DNA of 64,000 nucleotides from Apilactobacillus nanyangensis. Lineage in GTDB: Bacteria; Bacillota; Bacilli; Lactobacillales; Lactobacillaceae. Shown piece by piece: positions 17,359-26,395 of the stretch; the stretch's first letter is position 1; each line of letters starts with the position of its first letter. The translations under genes were made by a program, and so were the position numbers. The DNA lies in assembly GCF_016861915.1 (NCBI RefSeq), contig NZ_BOLX01000009.1, positions 1 through 64,000 on the forward strand, in the 5' to 3' direction. The notes under the pieces were generated by a model, which did not search any database, had not been told where the DNA came from, and saw only the letters and a program-made list of their open reading frames with translations.

Positions 17359-18096
17359 GTGTCATTAAAAGTGGATAATTTAGTGGGTGGATACTCACGA
17401 ATTCCAGTCCTAAAAGATGTGTCATTTGACGTAAAAGACGGCGAGTTAGTCGGATTAATCGGTTTGAATGGTGCAGGGAAGTCAACCACAATCAACCATG
17501 CCATTGGATTGTTAAGACCATTTTCTGGATCAATTAAGATTAATGGAATCGCAATGCAAGATGATATCGAAGAATATAAAAAGCAAATTGCATATATTCC
17601 GGAATTCCCGGTTTTATATAAAGAACTAAATTTAAAAGAACATATTGAAACTACCATTAGGGCTTATGACCTAGATGAACAAGCTGCATGGGAAGATGCT
17701 AATAAAATGCTAAAGATGTTTAGATTAGAAAATAAGCTTGAATGGTTCCCCGTTAATTTCTCGAAGGGGATGCGTCAAAAAGTGATGATTCTTTGTGCGT
17801 TTATCACTAATGCAAAACTATTCGTCATTGATGAACCATTCTTAGGATTGGATCCGGTCGCAGTAAATGACCTGCTTAATTTAATTGAAGAACAAAAGAA
17901 AAAGGGTAGCAGCATCTTAATGTCTACCCACGTATTAGATACGGCTGAAAGATTTTGTGATCGTTTTGTTTTGATTCACAATGGGCAAATCAGAACAGAA
18001 GGAAATATTCAAAAGCTACAAGCAGAATTTGGTAGCAAAGATAGTTCCTTAAATGATATTTACTTGAAGCTTGCAAAGGAAGAAGCTAATGAATAG
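17359..18096 (+). CDS. ecsA: ABC transporter ATP-binding protein EcsA
   Basis: The ATPase of the EcsAB exporter, which in B. subtilis affects protein secretion, regulated proteolysis and competence. Walker A is GLNGAGKST, the signature FSKGMRQK, Walker B LFVIDEP with the following LGLDP, and the switch His is in STHVLD. The length of 245 aa is normal. The start is GTG behind AGGGGTGAT; no in-frame ATG is better placed. It overlaps ecsB by 8 nt, so the two are coupled. The transported substrate is not known. Confidence 0.93.
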   Translation: MSLKVDNLVGGYSRIPVLKDVSFDVKDGELVGLIGLNGAGKSTTINHAIGLLRPFSGSIKINGIAMQDDIEEYKKQIAYIPEFPVLYKELNLKEHIETTIRAYDLDEQAAWEDANKMLKMFRLENKLEWFPVNFSKGMRQKVMILCAFITNAKLFVIDEPFLGLDPVAVNDLLNLIEEQKKKGSSILMSTHVLDTAERFCDRFVLIHNGQIRTEGNIQKLQAEFGSKDSSLNDIYLKLAKEEANE

Positions 18097-19300
18097 TCTT
18101 TTTAATCAGCGTTTGCAATCCCATTTTACGCAAATGTCTAAGTATTTAAGATATGTATTTAATGACTTTTTTGTGATTGCATTAATGTTTATCATTGGTG
18201 GAATTGGCTATCAATATGCGATGTTTATTAAGAATCTTCAAGCAGGAAAATGGTGGGAACAACTAGTCTTAGTGGTTGTCTTATTAGTTGTTATGCAACT
18301 AAATAATTTGGTCACTTTTGTAAAAAGAGCCGACTTTGTTTTCTGGCTACCAAAAGAAAAAGAATTCTTTGCTTTCCTACGCAGCGGATTAAGATACTCG
18401 AAGTCTTTGGCAATCATTGTTCAAATTGTGGCATGGTTTGTCATGATTCCATTTATTGAAAAGGCGATGGTTACTACTAACATTGCTTTGATTTTAATGT
18501 TTTTAGTAATCATGGTTGTCTTAAAAATGATGATTTTAAACTTTCAAATGATTGACAACTACCATCACAACGGTAATCTTTTGAACAATAAAGTATTCTA
18601 CCGCGTGATTGTTCCGTTGGTTGTTGTTGCTTTAGCCACTTATATTAATGTTTATGTGGGTGTGGTAATTGGTATAATGATGTTGATTTTATCGCATTTG
18701 CTAGTTGCCAAACTCAAACAACAAAGCATTGATTGGCAAGTTGTTATCGAAAAGACGGAAAGTCATGAAAACAGACTTAATCGCTTCTTCAATATGTTTA
18801 CAGATGTTGAAAACATGCAAGGAGCAGTTAAGAGACGCGGATATCTTGATCCAGTGTTCAAGATGTTCAATGATGATGTTTATTCAGTCCTATATTCAAG
18901 AGGAATAGTTAGAGATAAGGAAATTAGTGGTTTATTGGCCCGGGTTTCTGTTCTAGGGGCAATCATTATTGGGGCAATTAAATTAGAATGGATGGCCATT
19001 TTAATTGCATTGCTATTTATGTATTTGATTGTGTTTCAACTGATTCCATACTTTACTAACTTTGAGGATAATGTTTTTACATCGTTGTATCCAATTAATT
19101 TTGATCAACAAGTGAAGTCGTTTACAGATGTGATTGGCAAGATAATGATTTTAGTGGTTATCGTATTGATGATTGGTTCAATCTTCATGTTTAATTTATT
19201 AGGATCGTTAATGTTATTCTTGGCGTTAGTTATTGAATGGATTTTATTGATTAAAATATATGTACCAAAGAAAATAAAAAAAGCCAGTTCAAATTATTGA
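18089..19300 (+). CDS. ecsB: ABC transporter permease EcsB
   Basis: The membrane partner of EcsA. About eight to ten hydrophobic segments are visible (for example FFVIALMFIIGGIGYQ near the start and LGSLMLFLALVIEWILL near the end), with a basic tail. At 403 aa it has the EcsB length. I take the ATG at 18089, inside the end of ecsA with AAAGGAAG upstream, not the TTG 18 nt earlier. A terminator follows after about 80 nt. Confidence 0.9.
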   Translation: MNSLFNQRLQSHFTQMSKYLRYVFNDFFVIALMFIIGGIGYQYAMFIKNLQAGKWWEQLVLVVVLLVVMQLNNLVTFVKRADFVFWLPKEKEFFAFLRSGLRYSKSLAIIVQIVAWFVMIPFIEKAMVTTNIALILMFLVIMVVLKMMILNFQMIDNYHHNGNLLNNKVFYRVIVPLVVVALATYINVYVGVVIGIMMLILSHLLVAKLKQQSIDWQVVIEKTESHENRLNRFFNMFTDVENMQGAVKRRGYLDPVFKMFNDDVYSVLYSRGIVRDKEISGLLARVSVLGAIIIGAIKLEWMAILIALLFMYLIVFQLIPYFTNFEDNVFTSLYPINFDQQVKSFTDVIGKIMILVVIVLMIGSIFMFNLLGSLMLFLALVIEWILLIKIYVPKKIKKASSNY

Positions 19301-19376
19301 TGTTGCTTGACGTAGCTATTAAAAAGCCAGTAAAATAGGTAACAGAATAAAAATAGAACATTTGGCAGATTTAATT

Positions 19377-19405
19377 AGTCAAAACCTTGGTTTTGGCTAT
19401 TTTTT
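19377..19405 (+). terminator. Terminator after ecsB
   Basis: AGTCAAAACC TT GGTTTTGGCT (one G-T pair), then ATTTTTT. It ends 16 nt before trmB. Confidence 0.88.
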
Positions 19406-19421
19406 ATGAGGAGGATAATTC

Positions 19422-20072
19422 GTGAGAGTTAGAAATAAGCCATGGGCAGACGGTTATATCAAAGATAACCAAAAATATATTGTGACTGATCCTGAAAACT
19501 GGATTGGCAAATGGTCACAACGTTTTGAAAAAGAACAACCAATTCATATTGAAATTGGAACAGGAAAGGGTCAATTCATCGTTGAAATGGCCAAAAAACA
19601 TCCTGAAGTTAACTTTTTAGGTATCGAAATCCAAAAGACAGTTATCGCAATTGCTTTAAAAAAGGTAGTTGAAGCTGATTTACCAAACCTACAATTAGTT
19701 CATACCGATGGTGCTGGTGTTGATACCTTCTTCGGTAAGCATGAAATTGATACAGTTTACCTAAACTTCTCAGATCCATGGCCAAAGAAGCGTCATGCTA
19801 AGAGAAGACTTACTTCACCAACATTCTTGGATAGTTACAAGACAATTCTAAAAGAAGACGCTCCTGTCGTTTTCAAGACTGATAACCGTGGCTTATTTGA
19901 ATACTCAGTAATTACTTTCAATAATTACGGAATGTACTTTGATTTACTATCACTTGATTTACACAATAGTGAATACATGGAAGACAATGTTGAAACTGAA
20001 TATGAACACAAGTTTAGTAGCAAAGGCCCAATCTACAAGATTGTTGCTTACTTCAACAAAAAAGAAGACTAA
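19422..20072 (+). CDS. trmB: tRNA (guanine-N7-)-methyltransferase
   Basis: Methylates G46 of tRNA using S-adenosylmethionine. The SAM motif is IEIGTGKGQF (about 46-55), with an acidic residue in GIEIQ. The family signature FSDPWPKKRH(A)KRRL lies in the middle, and the TDNRGLFEYS region follows. At 216 aa it is full length. It starts at GTG behind GAGGAGGA. It is convergent, with no gap, with the small minus-strand gene that ends at 20073. Confidence 0.95.
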   Translation: MRVRNKPWADGYIKDNQKYIVTDPENWIGKWSQRFEKEQPIHIEIGTGKGQFIVEMAKKHPEVNFLGIEIQKTVIAIALKKVVEADLPNLQLVHTDGAGVDTFFGKHEIDTVYLNFSDPWPKKRHAKRRLTSPTFLDSYKTILKEDAPVVFKTDNRGLFEYSVITFNNYGMYFDLLSLDLHNSEYMEDNVETEYEHKFSSKGPIYKIVAYFNKKED

Positions 20073-20086
20073 TTAATAGCCTTCTT
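20058..20086 (-). terminator. Terminator of the AUU-start gene
   Basis: AAGAAG.CTA / TAG.CTTCTT with one mismatch and a 5-nt loop. On the minus strand it is followed by TTTTTT (complement of 20058-20063). It overlaps the stop codons of both convergent genes. On the plus strand there is no T-run. Confidence 0.75.
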
Positions 20087-20375
20087 GAAGTTCATTAATC
20101 CATTTGAATTGATAGTTAGAATTAATTTCAAAGTATCGTTCAATTATTTCATCGTTTTCTAAAACGTTGATAGCACCAACGTAATCTTTATTGTTATTCT
20201 TTTTCATAACCCAGCTACCATAAACTTTACTTTTGTTTAAAGTATTTTTAGCGTGAGTTATTTGTAGGTTAATTTTTTTGATGTGTCTTTCTTGCTTGAT
20301 TTTTTTAGCAACTAAAACACTAGTGCCGATAACTCCAATGGCAAGGGTTGAAACGATTGCGTTTTTAGACTTAAT
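20073..20375 (-). CDS. Small membrane-anchored protein, AUU start codon
   Basis: A 100-codon frame with no ATG, GTG or TTG near its 5' end. An in-frame TGA lies three codons before an ATT at 20375. The site AAGGATGTGAT matches the 16S complement at 10 of 11 positions, with 9 nt between GGATG and ATT. The product has one N-terminal hydrophobic segment (about 6-23, containing STLAIGVIGTSVLVA), a basic region, and a C-terminal part with YGSW at 52-55, YVGAI and FKWINEL. The YGSW...YVG pattern resembles the end of a small membrane protein often found beside trmB in lactobacilli, from memory. Promoter, binding site, frame and terminator are all present, so I regard it as real. Function unknown. 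A sequencing error that removed an ATG is the alternative. Confidence 0.72.
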   Translation of the reverse strand: MKSKNAIVSTLAIGVIGTSVLVAKKIKQERHIKKINLQITHAKNTLNKSKVYGSWVMKKNNNKDYVGAINVLENDEIIERYFEINSNYQFKWINELQEGY

Positions 20376-20405
20376 GATATATCACATCCTTTTTGTATAG
20401 GATAC

Positions 20406-20433
20406 ATTATATTACATTCAAATTTATAATCAA
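20406..20433 (-). promoter_or_regulatory. Promoter of the AUU-start gene
   Basis: On the minus strand TTGATT (20433-20428), 16-nt spacer, TATAAT (20411-20406). Predicted 5' UTR is about 24 nt. Confidence 0.65.
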
Positions 20434-20495
20434 ACTGCATCGAAAATAGCAAGAAATAAGTTATAATAAAGAAAAAATAATTGGAGTGAATAAAC

Positions 20496-20813
20496 ATGGA
20501 ACAATTACCAACAATGAACTTAGATGAATTAAAGAAGACTGTTAGCGATGGCAAGTACATGCTATTCTTCTCAGCTGACTGGTGCCCAGATTGCTCATTT
20601 ATCAAGCCAGCAATGCCAGAAATCGAAGCAGAATACCCAGATTACAAATTTATCGCAGTTGATCGTGATCAAAACATTGATTTAGCTGCTGATTTAGCAA
20701 TTTTTGGTATTCCAAGCTTTGTTGCATTCGAAAACGGTGAAGAAATTGGCCGTTATGTAAATAAAGACAGAAAAACAAAGAAACAAGTAGAAGAATTTAT
20801 CGATTCTCTATAA
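20496..20813 (+). CDS. ytpP: Thioredoxin-like protein YtpP
   Basis: A 105-aa thioredoxin fold with the active site WCPDC (28-32) and the cis-Pro in GIPSF. The CPDC pair differs from the CGPC of housekeeping thioredoxin and matches the YtpP group. It starts with ATG behind TTGGAGTG. A TATAAT at 20462-20467 may be its -10. It leads the ytpP-ytpR-sftA-murC block conserved in Bacilli. The redox partner is not known. Confidence 0.88.
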   Translation: MEQLPTMNLDELKKTVSDGKYMLFFSADWCPDCSFIKPAMPEIEAEYPDYKFIAVDRDQNIDLAADLAIFGIPSFVAFENGEEIGRYVNKDRKTKKQVEEFIDSL

Positions 20814-20840
20814 TAATTAATATGTGGAAGGTAAGATTTA

Positions 20841-21485
20841 ATGTTAATTGCAAGTTATAACCCAAAACAAACTGGTGACATTTTAGTTGTCATCTTGGAT
20901 GAAGATGCCAAAGAACAAAAGGTAGAACAAATTGGTGATGTTGTCAGAATTTCTGATTCAGAAAACGACCACGTTACTGGTTTTAACTTTACTAACGCTT
21001 CTGAAGTACTACCACGTCTAAAAGACGTAAACGGTGAAGTTACATTAACTCAAGAAGATTTAGATGCCTTAAACAAGTCATTATCTGATAATGGAATTAA
21101 GGACACTATTGAATTAGATAATGATCCAAAGTTTGTTGTGGGATATGTAAAATCTGTTAAAGAACATCCTAAGTCTGACCACCTAAAGATTACTGAAACT
21201 GAAATTAATGATGGTAAGACACTACAAATCGTTAGTGGTTCTCCAAACATGCAAGAAGACATTAAGGTTGTTGTTGCCAAAGTTGGTGCAATGATGCCTG
21301 ATGGACTAATTATTTGGCCGGGTGAATTGAAGGGTGAAGAAAGTAACGGAATGATTTGTTCAGGTCGTGAACTATTAATTCCAAATGCACCACAAAGACC
21401 AGGTGCTTTGATTTTACCTAACGATTACCAAGAAGTTGGAGAATCTTTTGATTTTGAGAAAGCTGACACATTATTTTCAAAATAA
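20841..21485 (+). CDS. ytpR: YtpR family tRNA-binding protein
   Basis: The C-terminal half (about 95-205) is an EMAP/OB-fold tRNA-binding domain of the type found at the N-terminus of PheT: FVVGYVKSVKEHPKSDHLKI, then LQIVSGSPN and NGMICSGREL. The N-terminal half is an acidic domain of unknown role. At 214 aa it matches YtpR. It lies 27 nt after ytpP with the site TGGAAGG. Its function in the cell is not established. Confidence 0.9.
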   Translation: MLIASYNPKQTGDILVVILDEDAKEQKVEQIGDVVRISDSENDHVTGFNFTNASEVLPRLKDVNGEVTLTQEDLDALNKSLSDNGIKDTIELDNDPKFVVGYVKSVKEHPKSDHLKITETEINDGKTLQIVSGSPNMQEDIKVVVAKVGAMMPDGLIIWPGELKGEESNGMICSGRELLIPNAPQRPGALILPNDYQEVGESFDFEKADTLFSK

Positions 21486-21494
21486 TAAAACAAT

Positions 21495-21516
21495 AGGGGA
21501 TTTGTAATCTCCTTTA
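21495..21516 (+). terminator. Possible weak terminator between ytpR and sftA
   Basis: AGGGGATT TGT AATCTCCT (8-bp stem, one G-T pair), then TTATACATAAATTTTT. The interrupted T-tract suggests partial termination at most. Confidence 0.45.
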
Positions 21517-21549
21517 TACATAAATTTTTAGATTAAGGATGACGCTTGA

Positions 21550-24120
21550 ATGGAACACTATGACGGACCTGCTTTTTACCGTAAATATAACGTTTTAGGT
21601 AAGAACAATGAATTAAAACATAATAATAAGTCTAATAAAAGTGAATCCCGAACTAATAGAGATGCAACTGTAAGACAAAATAATAATTCTGAAGATTATC
21701 TTCTACTTAACAGAGACAATCCAATTGCTAAAAGAGCAGCAGCTTTTAAGCCAAGTCACAATTCAACCGGCGGCTCGAAAGTTCAATTCTACCAAAATGA
21801 AACTTCTAGCAAATTTAGAAAAATTATGAATCAACTTGATCGTCACAATGATGAATTAATTGGTATGACAAGTGATGATACTGGAGCTATTGATTTAGAT
21901 CGAGAAGAAATTAACACTTCTGAAGACGAATCAATTGCAACTAGTCAAGCTGATGCAGTTGATAAACAATCAATCGAACAATTTAATGACATAGAAGCTG
22001 AACCATATTCAACACCTTACATTGATAGAAGTAAGGCCGCTGAAAGCGAAGCGGAAGCTCAGGAAACAGTTGTTGCTGATAGTGAATCAACCTCTGTAAA
22101 CGACACTGTTGCTGATGCGACTGATACTTCTAGTAATGAAGTTTCACAAATTGCTGAACAAAGTAGTTCATCTAATCAGTCTTCATTTGATAAGTTTATG
22201 GGGATGGTAAATCATGATGCTGATAATCAACTAGACTCAGAATCAGAAAACGATAATGAAGATGACACTCAAACTCATGACTATTACGATGATGAATCTG
22301 ATAGTGATAATTATGCTACTTCAGATAGTGACGATGTTCTCTCTTCACATGCTGAGGTAAATAATTCATCAGTCGATGGAGATGCTACCCAATTTGTTTC
22401 ATCTGATTACTATGTTTCAGACAATGGAGAGGAAAGTGCCGAAATTGATGAAACATCAACTGAAACAAGTGGTGATGGCAATAATGAACAGGTCGAAAAA
22501 ACACAAGAAGAAAAGAGAAATATTGGAAATCATGGACTAGGTCATTCTTTAGCATCAATCTTAAATCAAGAGCAAAACGTGCAAAAAGACTTGTCTATCT
22601 TTAATGACCGTCCAGTATCACAATCCAGCGTTGCAGAAGAAGATGATGCACCTGAGGAAGAATATCATCATGATGAAAGTGTATCTGCTGACTACGATGA
22701 CAAGGGGTACCAATTCCCATCTATGAATTTATTGGAACCATCAGATGAATTTGAAGATGATTCGATGGATGATTGGATTGAAAATCAAGCGGAAATCTTG
22801 GATGAAACACTCCGTGCTTTTAATGTGGATGCAAACGTTGTTGATTGGACCAATGGACCAACAGTTACACAATTCCAAATTAAGCTTCAACTAGGGGTTA
22901 AGGTAAGTAAGATTACTAACCTAACGGATGACTTGAAACTAGCATTAGCTGCTAAGGACATCAGAATTGAAGCACCAATTCCTGGAAAGACGACTGTAGG
23001 TATTGAAATTCCAAATCCAAAACCAAGACCGGTTAGATTGTCCGAAGTATTGGATACTCCACAATTTGAAAAGACAGATAAGCCACTTACTGTTGCTTTA
23101 GGGGTGGATCTAACAGGTAAACCTCAAATGACAGACTTGAGCAAGATGCCTCATGGTTTGATTGCCGGGGCAACCGGTTCAGGGAAGAGTGTGTTCTTAA
23201 ATAGTTTATTAATTTCACTACTATACAAGGCAACTCCTGCACAATTAAAGATGATTCTAATTGATCCTAAGGCCGTTGAAATGGCTCCTTATGATAAATT
23301 GCCACACTTACTTTCACCAGTTATTTCAGATCCAAAACAAGCTTCTGCAGCTTTGAAATGGTCTGTTAAGGAAATGGATGAAAGATACGAAAAGCTTGCT
23401 GCAGCAGGGGCAAGAAACATTGAACAATTCAATCAAATGGCTGAACAAGCCGGTGAATACACCAAGAAGATGCCTTACATTTTGATTGTTATCGATGAGT
23501 TGGCCGATTTGATGATGGTCGCTTCTAACGAAGTTCAAGACTACATCGTTAGAATTACACAAAAGGCCAGAGCGGCAGGGATTCATTTGATTGTTGCTAC
23601 TCAAAGACCTAGTGTTGATATTATTACTGGTACAATCAAGAACAATATTCCAACCCGTGTTGCCTTCATGGTATCCAGTCAAGTTGATTCTAGAACCATT
23701 ATTGATACTGCTGGTGCTGAACGATTACTTGGAAAAGGTGATATGTTGTACTTAGGGAATGGAGCAAGTCAATCTGCTCGTTTACAAGGTACATTTGTTA
23801 CTAACGATGAAATTGAACGAGTAACCGATGAAGTTAGAAAGCAGGGTGAACCTAAGTATGCTTTCCAACCTGATTCATTGCTGAAGAGTGTAAATCAAGT
23901 TGAACAACAAGATGAATTGATGCCAGATGTTTTGGAATACATTTCCAATGAAGAAACAGTATCTACATCAAAACTACAAAGAGTCTTCTCAATCGGATAC
24001 AATCGAGCTGCCAGTTTGATTGACGAGTTAGAGAAGCATAATTATGTATCAGGTCAACATGGCTCCAAACCGAGAGACGTATATTTAACCGAAAGTGATT
24101 ACAAAAAGTTAAATATTTAA
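21550..24120 (+). CDS. sftA: DNA translocase SftA (FtsK/SpoIIIE family, soluble)
   Basis: An ATP-driven DNA pump that clears chromosome DNA from the division septum. The first 400 or so residues are a very acidic, Ser/Asp/Glu-rich, probably disordered region with no membrane segment, which separates it from FtsK/SpoIIIE. An alpha domain follows (from about 410). The RecA-like beta domain has Walker A GATGSGKS (about 539-546), Walker B ILIVIDELADLM and the motif QRPSVDIITG. The C-terminal gamma winged helix (about 790-856) reads KLQRVFSIGYNRAASLIDEL. It sits between ytpR and murC, as in B. subtilis. The ATG follows AAGGATGACG. Confidence 0.92.
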   Translation: MEHYDGPAFYRKYNVLGKNNELKHNNKSNKSESRTNRDATVRQNNNSEDYLLLNRDNPIAKRAAAFKPSHNSTGGSKVQFYQNETSSKFRKIMNQLDRHNDELIGMTSDDTGAIDLDREEINTSEDESIATSQADAVDKQSIEQFNDIEAEPYSTPYIDRSKAAESEAEAQETVVADSESTSVNDTVADATDTSSNEVSQIAEQSSSSNQSSFDKFMGMVNHDADNQLDSESENDNEDDTQTHDYYDDESDSDNYATSDSDDVLSSHAEVNNSSVDGDATQFVSSDYYVSDNGEESAEIDETSTETSGDGNNEQVEKTQEEKRNIGNHGLGHSLASILNQEQNVQKDLSIFNDRPVSQSSVAEEDDAPEEEYHHDESVSADYDDKGYQFPSMNLLEPSDEFEDDSMDDWIENQAEILDETLRAFNVDANVVDWTNGPTVTQFQIKLQLGVKVSKITNLTDDLKLALAAKDIRIEAPIPGKTTVGIEIPNPKPRPVRLSEVLDTPQFEKTDKPLTVALGVDLTGKPQMTDLSKMPHGLIAGATGSGKSVFLNSLLISLLYKATPAQLKMILIDPKAVEMAPYDKLPHLLSPVISDPKQASAALKWSVKEMDERYEKLAAAGARNIEQFNQMAEQAGEYTKKMPYILIVIDELADLMMVASNEVQDYIVRITQKARAAGIHLIVATQRPSVDIITGTIKNNIPTRVAFMVSSQVDSRTIIDTAGAERLLGKGDMLYLGNGASQSARLQGTFVTNDEIERVTDEVRKQGEPKYAFQPDSLLKSVNQVEQQDELMPDVLEYISNEETVSTSKLQRVFSIGYNRAASLIDELEKHNYVSGQHGSKPRDVYLTESDYKKLNI

Positions 24121-24189
24121 AAAATGGGCGCCATATCAGCTCAAATCTGATATTATAAGATTAATGAGAGATAAAAGGAGCATTTAATT

Positions 24190-25521
24190 ATGGATGCAAA
24201 GAAAATATATCACTTTGTCGGTGTTAAAGGTACAGGAATGTCGGCAATGGCAAGAATCCTTAAAGATAGAGGATATGAAGTACAAGGTTCAGACATTGAT
24301 AAATACACATTTACTCAAGTTGGTCTAGAACAAGCAGGAATTAAAGTACTTCCTTTTAACGTAGATAATATTAAAGAAGGTTTAACTGTAATTGCAGGAA
24401 ATTCATTTACAGATGATCAACCTGAAATTAAAAAAGCAAGAGAAATGGGATTACCAGTATTTAGATACCATGAATTCCTAGGTGAAATGATTAAAGGACA
24501 CACTAGTATTGGTGTTTGTGGTGCCCATGGTAAGACAAGTACTACCGGTCTATTGGCCCACGTATTATCAGGAATTGCGCCTACTGATTACCTTATTGGT
24601 GATGGTACAGGTAAAGGTGTTCCAAATGCTAGATTCTTTGCATATGAAGCTGATGAATACCGTCGTCACTTCTTAGCAACTAGTCCAGACTATGCAATCA
24701 TGACTAACATTGACTTCGATCATCCTGATTACTATACAGGAATCGAAGATGTTAAGAGTGCATTCCAAACATTTGCTAACCAAACAAAGAAGGGTATATT
24801 TGCTTGGGGTGACGATGAAAACCTAAGAGACATTAAAGCTGATGTTCCAATCTATTACTACGGTACTAGAGAAGACGATGACTTTAGAGCTGTTAACGTC
24901 GTTAAGAGCACTTCAGGTTCAGAATTTGATGTTGAATACAAGGGTAAGAAACTAGGTCATTTCCAAATTCACTTATATGGTGAACACAACGTGTTAAACG
25001 CATTAGCAGTTATCGCTGTTTCATACTTCGAACACGACAACCTAGATGAAGTTCAACGTGAACTAGAAACTTTCAAGGGTGTTAAGAGACGTTTTGCACA
25101 AAGAAAAGTTGCTGACATGACTATTATTGATGACTATGCTCATCATCCATCAGAAATTGACGCAACCATTGATGCTGCAAGACAAGAATACCCAAACAAA
25201 AAGATTATTGCGGTATTCCAACCACACACATTTAGTCGTACAATCGCTTACCTAGATGATTTCGCTAAGAGCCTAAACAAGGCTGATGACGTATACATCA
25301 CTAAGATTTACAGCTCACCACGTGAAAAATCAGGTAAGATTTCAAGTGCTGACTTAGCAAACAAGATTACTAAGAATGGTGGCTTAATTGAAGCCGAGAA
25401 CATGTCACCATTACTTGAATATCATGACGCTGTTGTTGTATTCATGGGTGCTGGAGATATTCAAAAGTACGAAAGAATCTACGAAAACTTGTTGAATGAT
25501 GTAACAAATAACATGAATTAA
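24190..25521 (+). CDS. murC: UDP-N-acetylmuramate--L-alanine ligase
   Basis: The first Mur ligase, joining L-Ala to UDP-MurNAc with ATP. The N-terminal Rossmann motif is [12 protein letters not shown] (11-22), the P-loop [10 protein letters not shown] (about 111-120), and the late motif [10 protein letters not shown]. At 443 aa the length is normal. The site is AAAGGAG. It follows sftA after a 69-nt gap that contains a possible promoter (TATTAT near 24150). Confidence 0.96.
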   Translation: MDAKKIYHFVGVKGTGMSAMARILKDRGYEVQGSDIDKYTFTQVGLEQAGIKVLPFNVDNIKEGLTVIAGNSFTDDQPEIKKAREMGLPVFRYHEFLGEMIKGHTSIGVCGAHGKTSTTGLLAHVLSGIAPTDYLIGDGTGKGVPNARFFAYEADEYRRHFLATSPDYAIMTNIDFDHPDYYTGIEDVKSAFQTFANQTKKGIFAWGDDENLRDIKADVPIYYYGTREDDDFRAVNVVKSTSGSEFDVEYKGKKLGHFQIHLYGEHNVLNALAVIAVSYFEHDNLDEVQRELETFKGVKRRFAQRKVADMTIIDDYAHHPSEIDATIDAARQEYPNKKIIAVFQPHTFSRTIAYLDDFAKSLNKADDVYITKIYSSPREKSGKISSADLANKITKNGGLIEAENMSPLLEYHDAVVVFMGAGDIQKYERIYENLLNDVTNNMN

Positions 25522-25525
25522 ACAC

Positions 25526-25553
25526 TTGTAGTTTCTTACGATTCTGGTAGAAT
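25526..25553 (+). promoter_or_regulatory. Promoter of the BI-1 family gene
   Basis: TTGTAG (25526-25531), 16-nt spacer, TAGAAT (25548-25553). Confidence 0.65.
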
Positions 25554-25593
25554 ACTTCTAACACATCGTAAACAAGGAGGGCTTATAGATATT

Positions 25594-26289
25594 ATGAATA
25601 ACTATGATCAAGCTGGACGTCGTTTAGTAAACGATGCATTCGGTATGAACAGATTTTTAACTAAAACATATGGATGGATGACTCTTTCAGTATTAATTTC
25701 TGGAATTGTTGCTTACATTGTTGGTGGAACTCTACACATTGTTTTTAGCGGTTTCCCAGCATTAATTGGTTTTATTCTATGGTTTGTGCTAGCTTTTGCT
25801 ACTCAATCAATGGCTATGCGTAATGCCTTTGCTGGATTTATTATGCTATTGATTTTCTCAGCATTAACTGGTGGACTATTCTCATATGTATTTATGGCAT
25901 TTAGTTCAACTGCTATTGCCGAAGCATTCTTTACAACAACCATTGATTTTGCTGTAATGGCATTCATTGGTCTTACTACAAAGAAGAGCTTAGATAAGAT
26001 TGGTACACAAGCAATGGCTGCATTGATTGCTTTATTCATCGTAAGTATCATTAACATGTTCTTACACAATCCACTATTTGATCTATTCATTTCATTTATT
26101 GCTGTTATTATCTTTACAGCATTTACTGCTTATGACAGTCAAAAGATTAAAGAATCATTCAATGAATATGGTTCTGAAGTATCTGAAAATGGATTAGCAA
26201 TTAGTGGAGCAATGGTTTTATACCTAGACTTTATTAACCTATTCTTAAACTTATTAAGCATTTTTGGAATTGGTGACAATAACAGATAA
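25594..26289 (+). CDS. Bax inhibitor-1 / YccA family membrane protein
   Basis: A 231-aa integral membrane protein with seven hydrophobic segments. The family signature near the C-terminus is seen in FTAYDSQKIKE and ISGAMVLYLDFINLFLNLL, where the Asp residues are those implicated in pH-dependent calcium leak in BsYetJ. The N-terminus FLTKTYGWMTLSVLISG is typical. The physiological role in lactobacilli is not known. It is monocistronic, between its own promoter and a strong terminator. The site AAGGAGG lies 15 nt before the ATG, a long gap. Confidence 0.88.
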   Translation: MNNYDQAGRRLVNDAFGMNRFLTKTYGWMTLSVLISGIVAYIVGGTLHIVFSGFPALIGFILWFVLAFATQSMAMRNAFAGFIMLLIFSALTGGLFSYVFMAFSSTAIAEAFFTTTIDFAVMAFIGLTTKKSLDKIGTQAMAALIALFIVSIINMFLHNPLFDLFISFIAVIIFTAFTAYDSQKIKESFNEYGSEVSENGLAISGAMVLYLDFINLFLNLLSIFGIGDNNR

Positions 26290-26290
26290 T

Positions 26291-26325
26291 AAAAAAGATG
26301 GTGTTTATACAACACCATCTTTTTT
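26291..26325 (+). terminator. Terminator after the BI-1 family gene
   Basis: AAGATGGTGTT TATAC AACACCATCTT, bounded by A- and T-runs. Confidence 0.93.
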
Positions 26326-26353
26326 ATTTTTTATATAATATAATATGCGTGCA

Positions 26354-26362
26354 TGTTAAAAT
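26354..26362 (+). promoter_or_regulatory. Candidate polA promoter (extended -10)
   Basis: TGTTAAAAT (26354-26362), an extended -10 without a good -35, 33 nt before the polA ATG. Confidence 0.45.
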
Positions 26363-26395
26363 TAAATTATCGAAGAAAACGGTAAGGAGAATTAT

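Noticed and set aside
17331-17657. A 108-aa minus-strand frame opposite ecsA
   Set aside because: It is the complement of the well-supported ecsA coding sequence, with no ribosome site or promoter.
20312-20605. A 97-aa minus-strand frame across the AUU-start gene promoter
   Set aside because: It runs in another frame through the promoter, starts inside ytpP and has no ribosome site; the AUU-start frame explains the region better.
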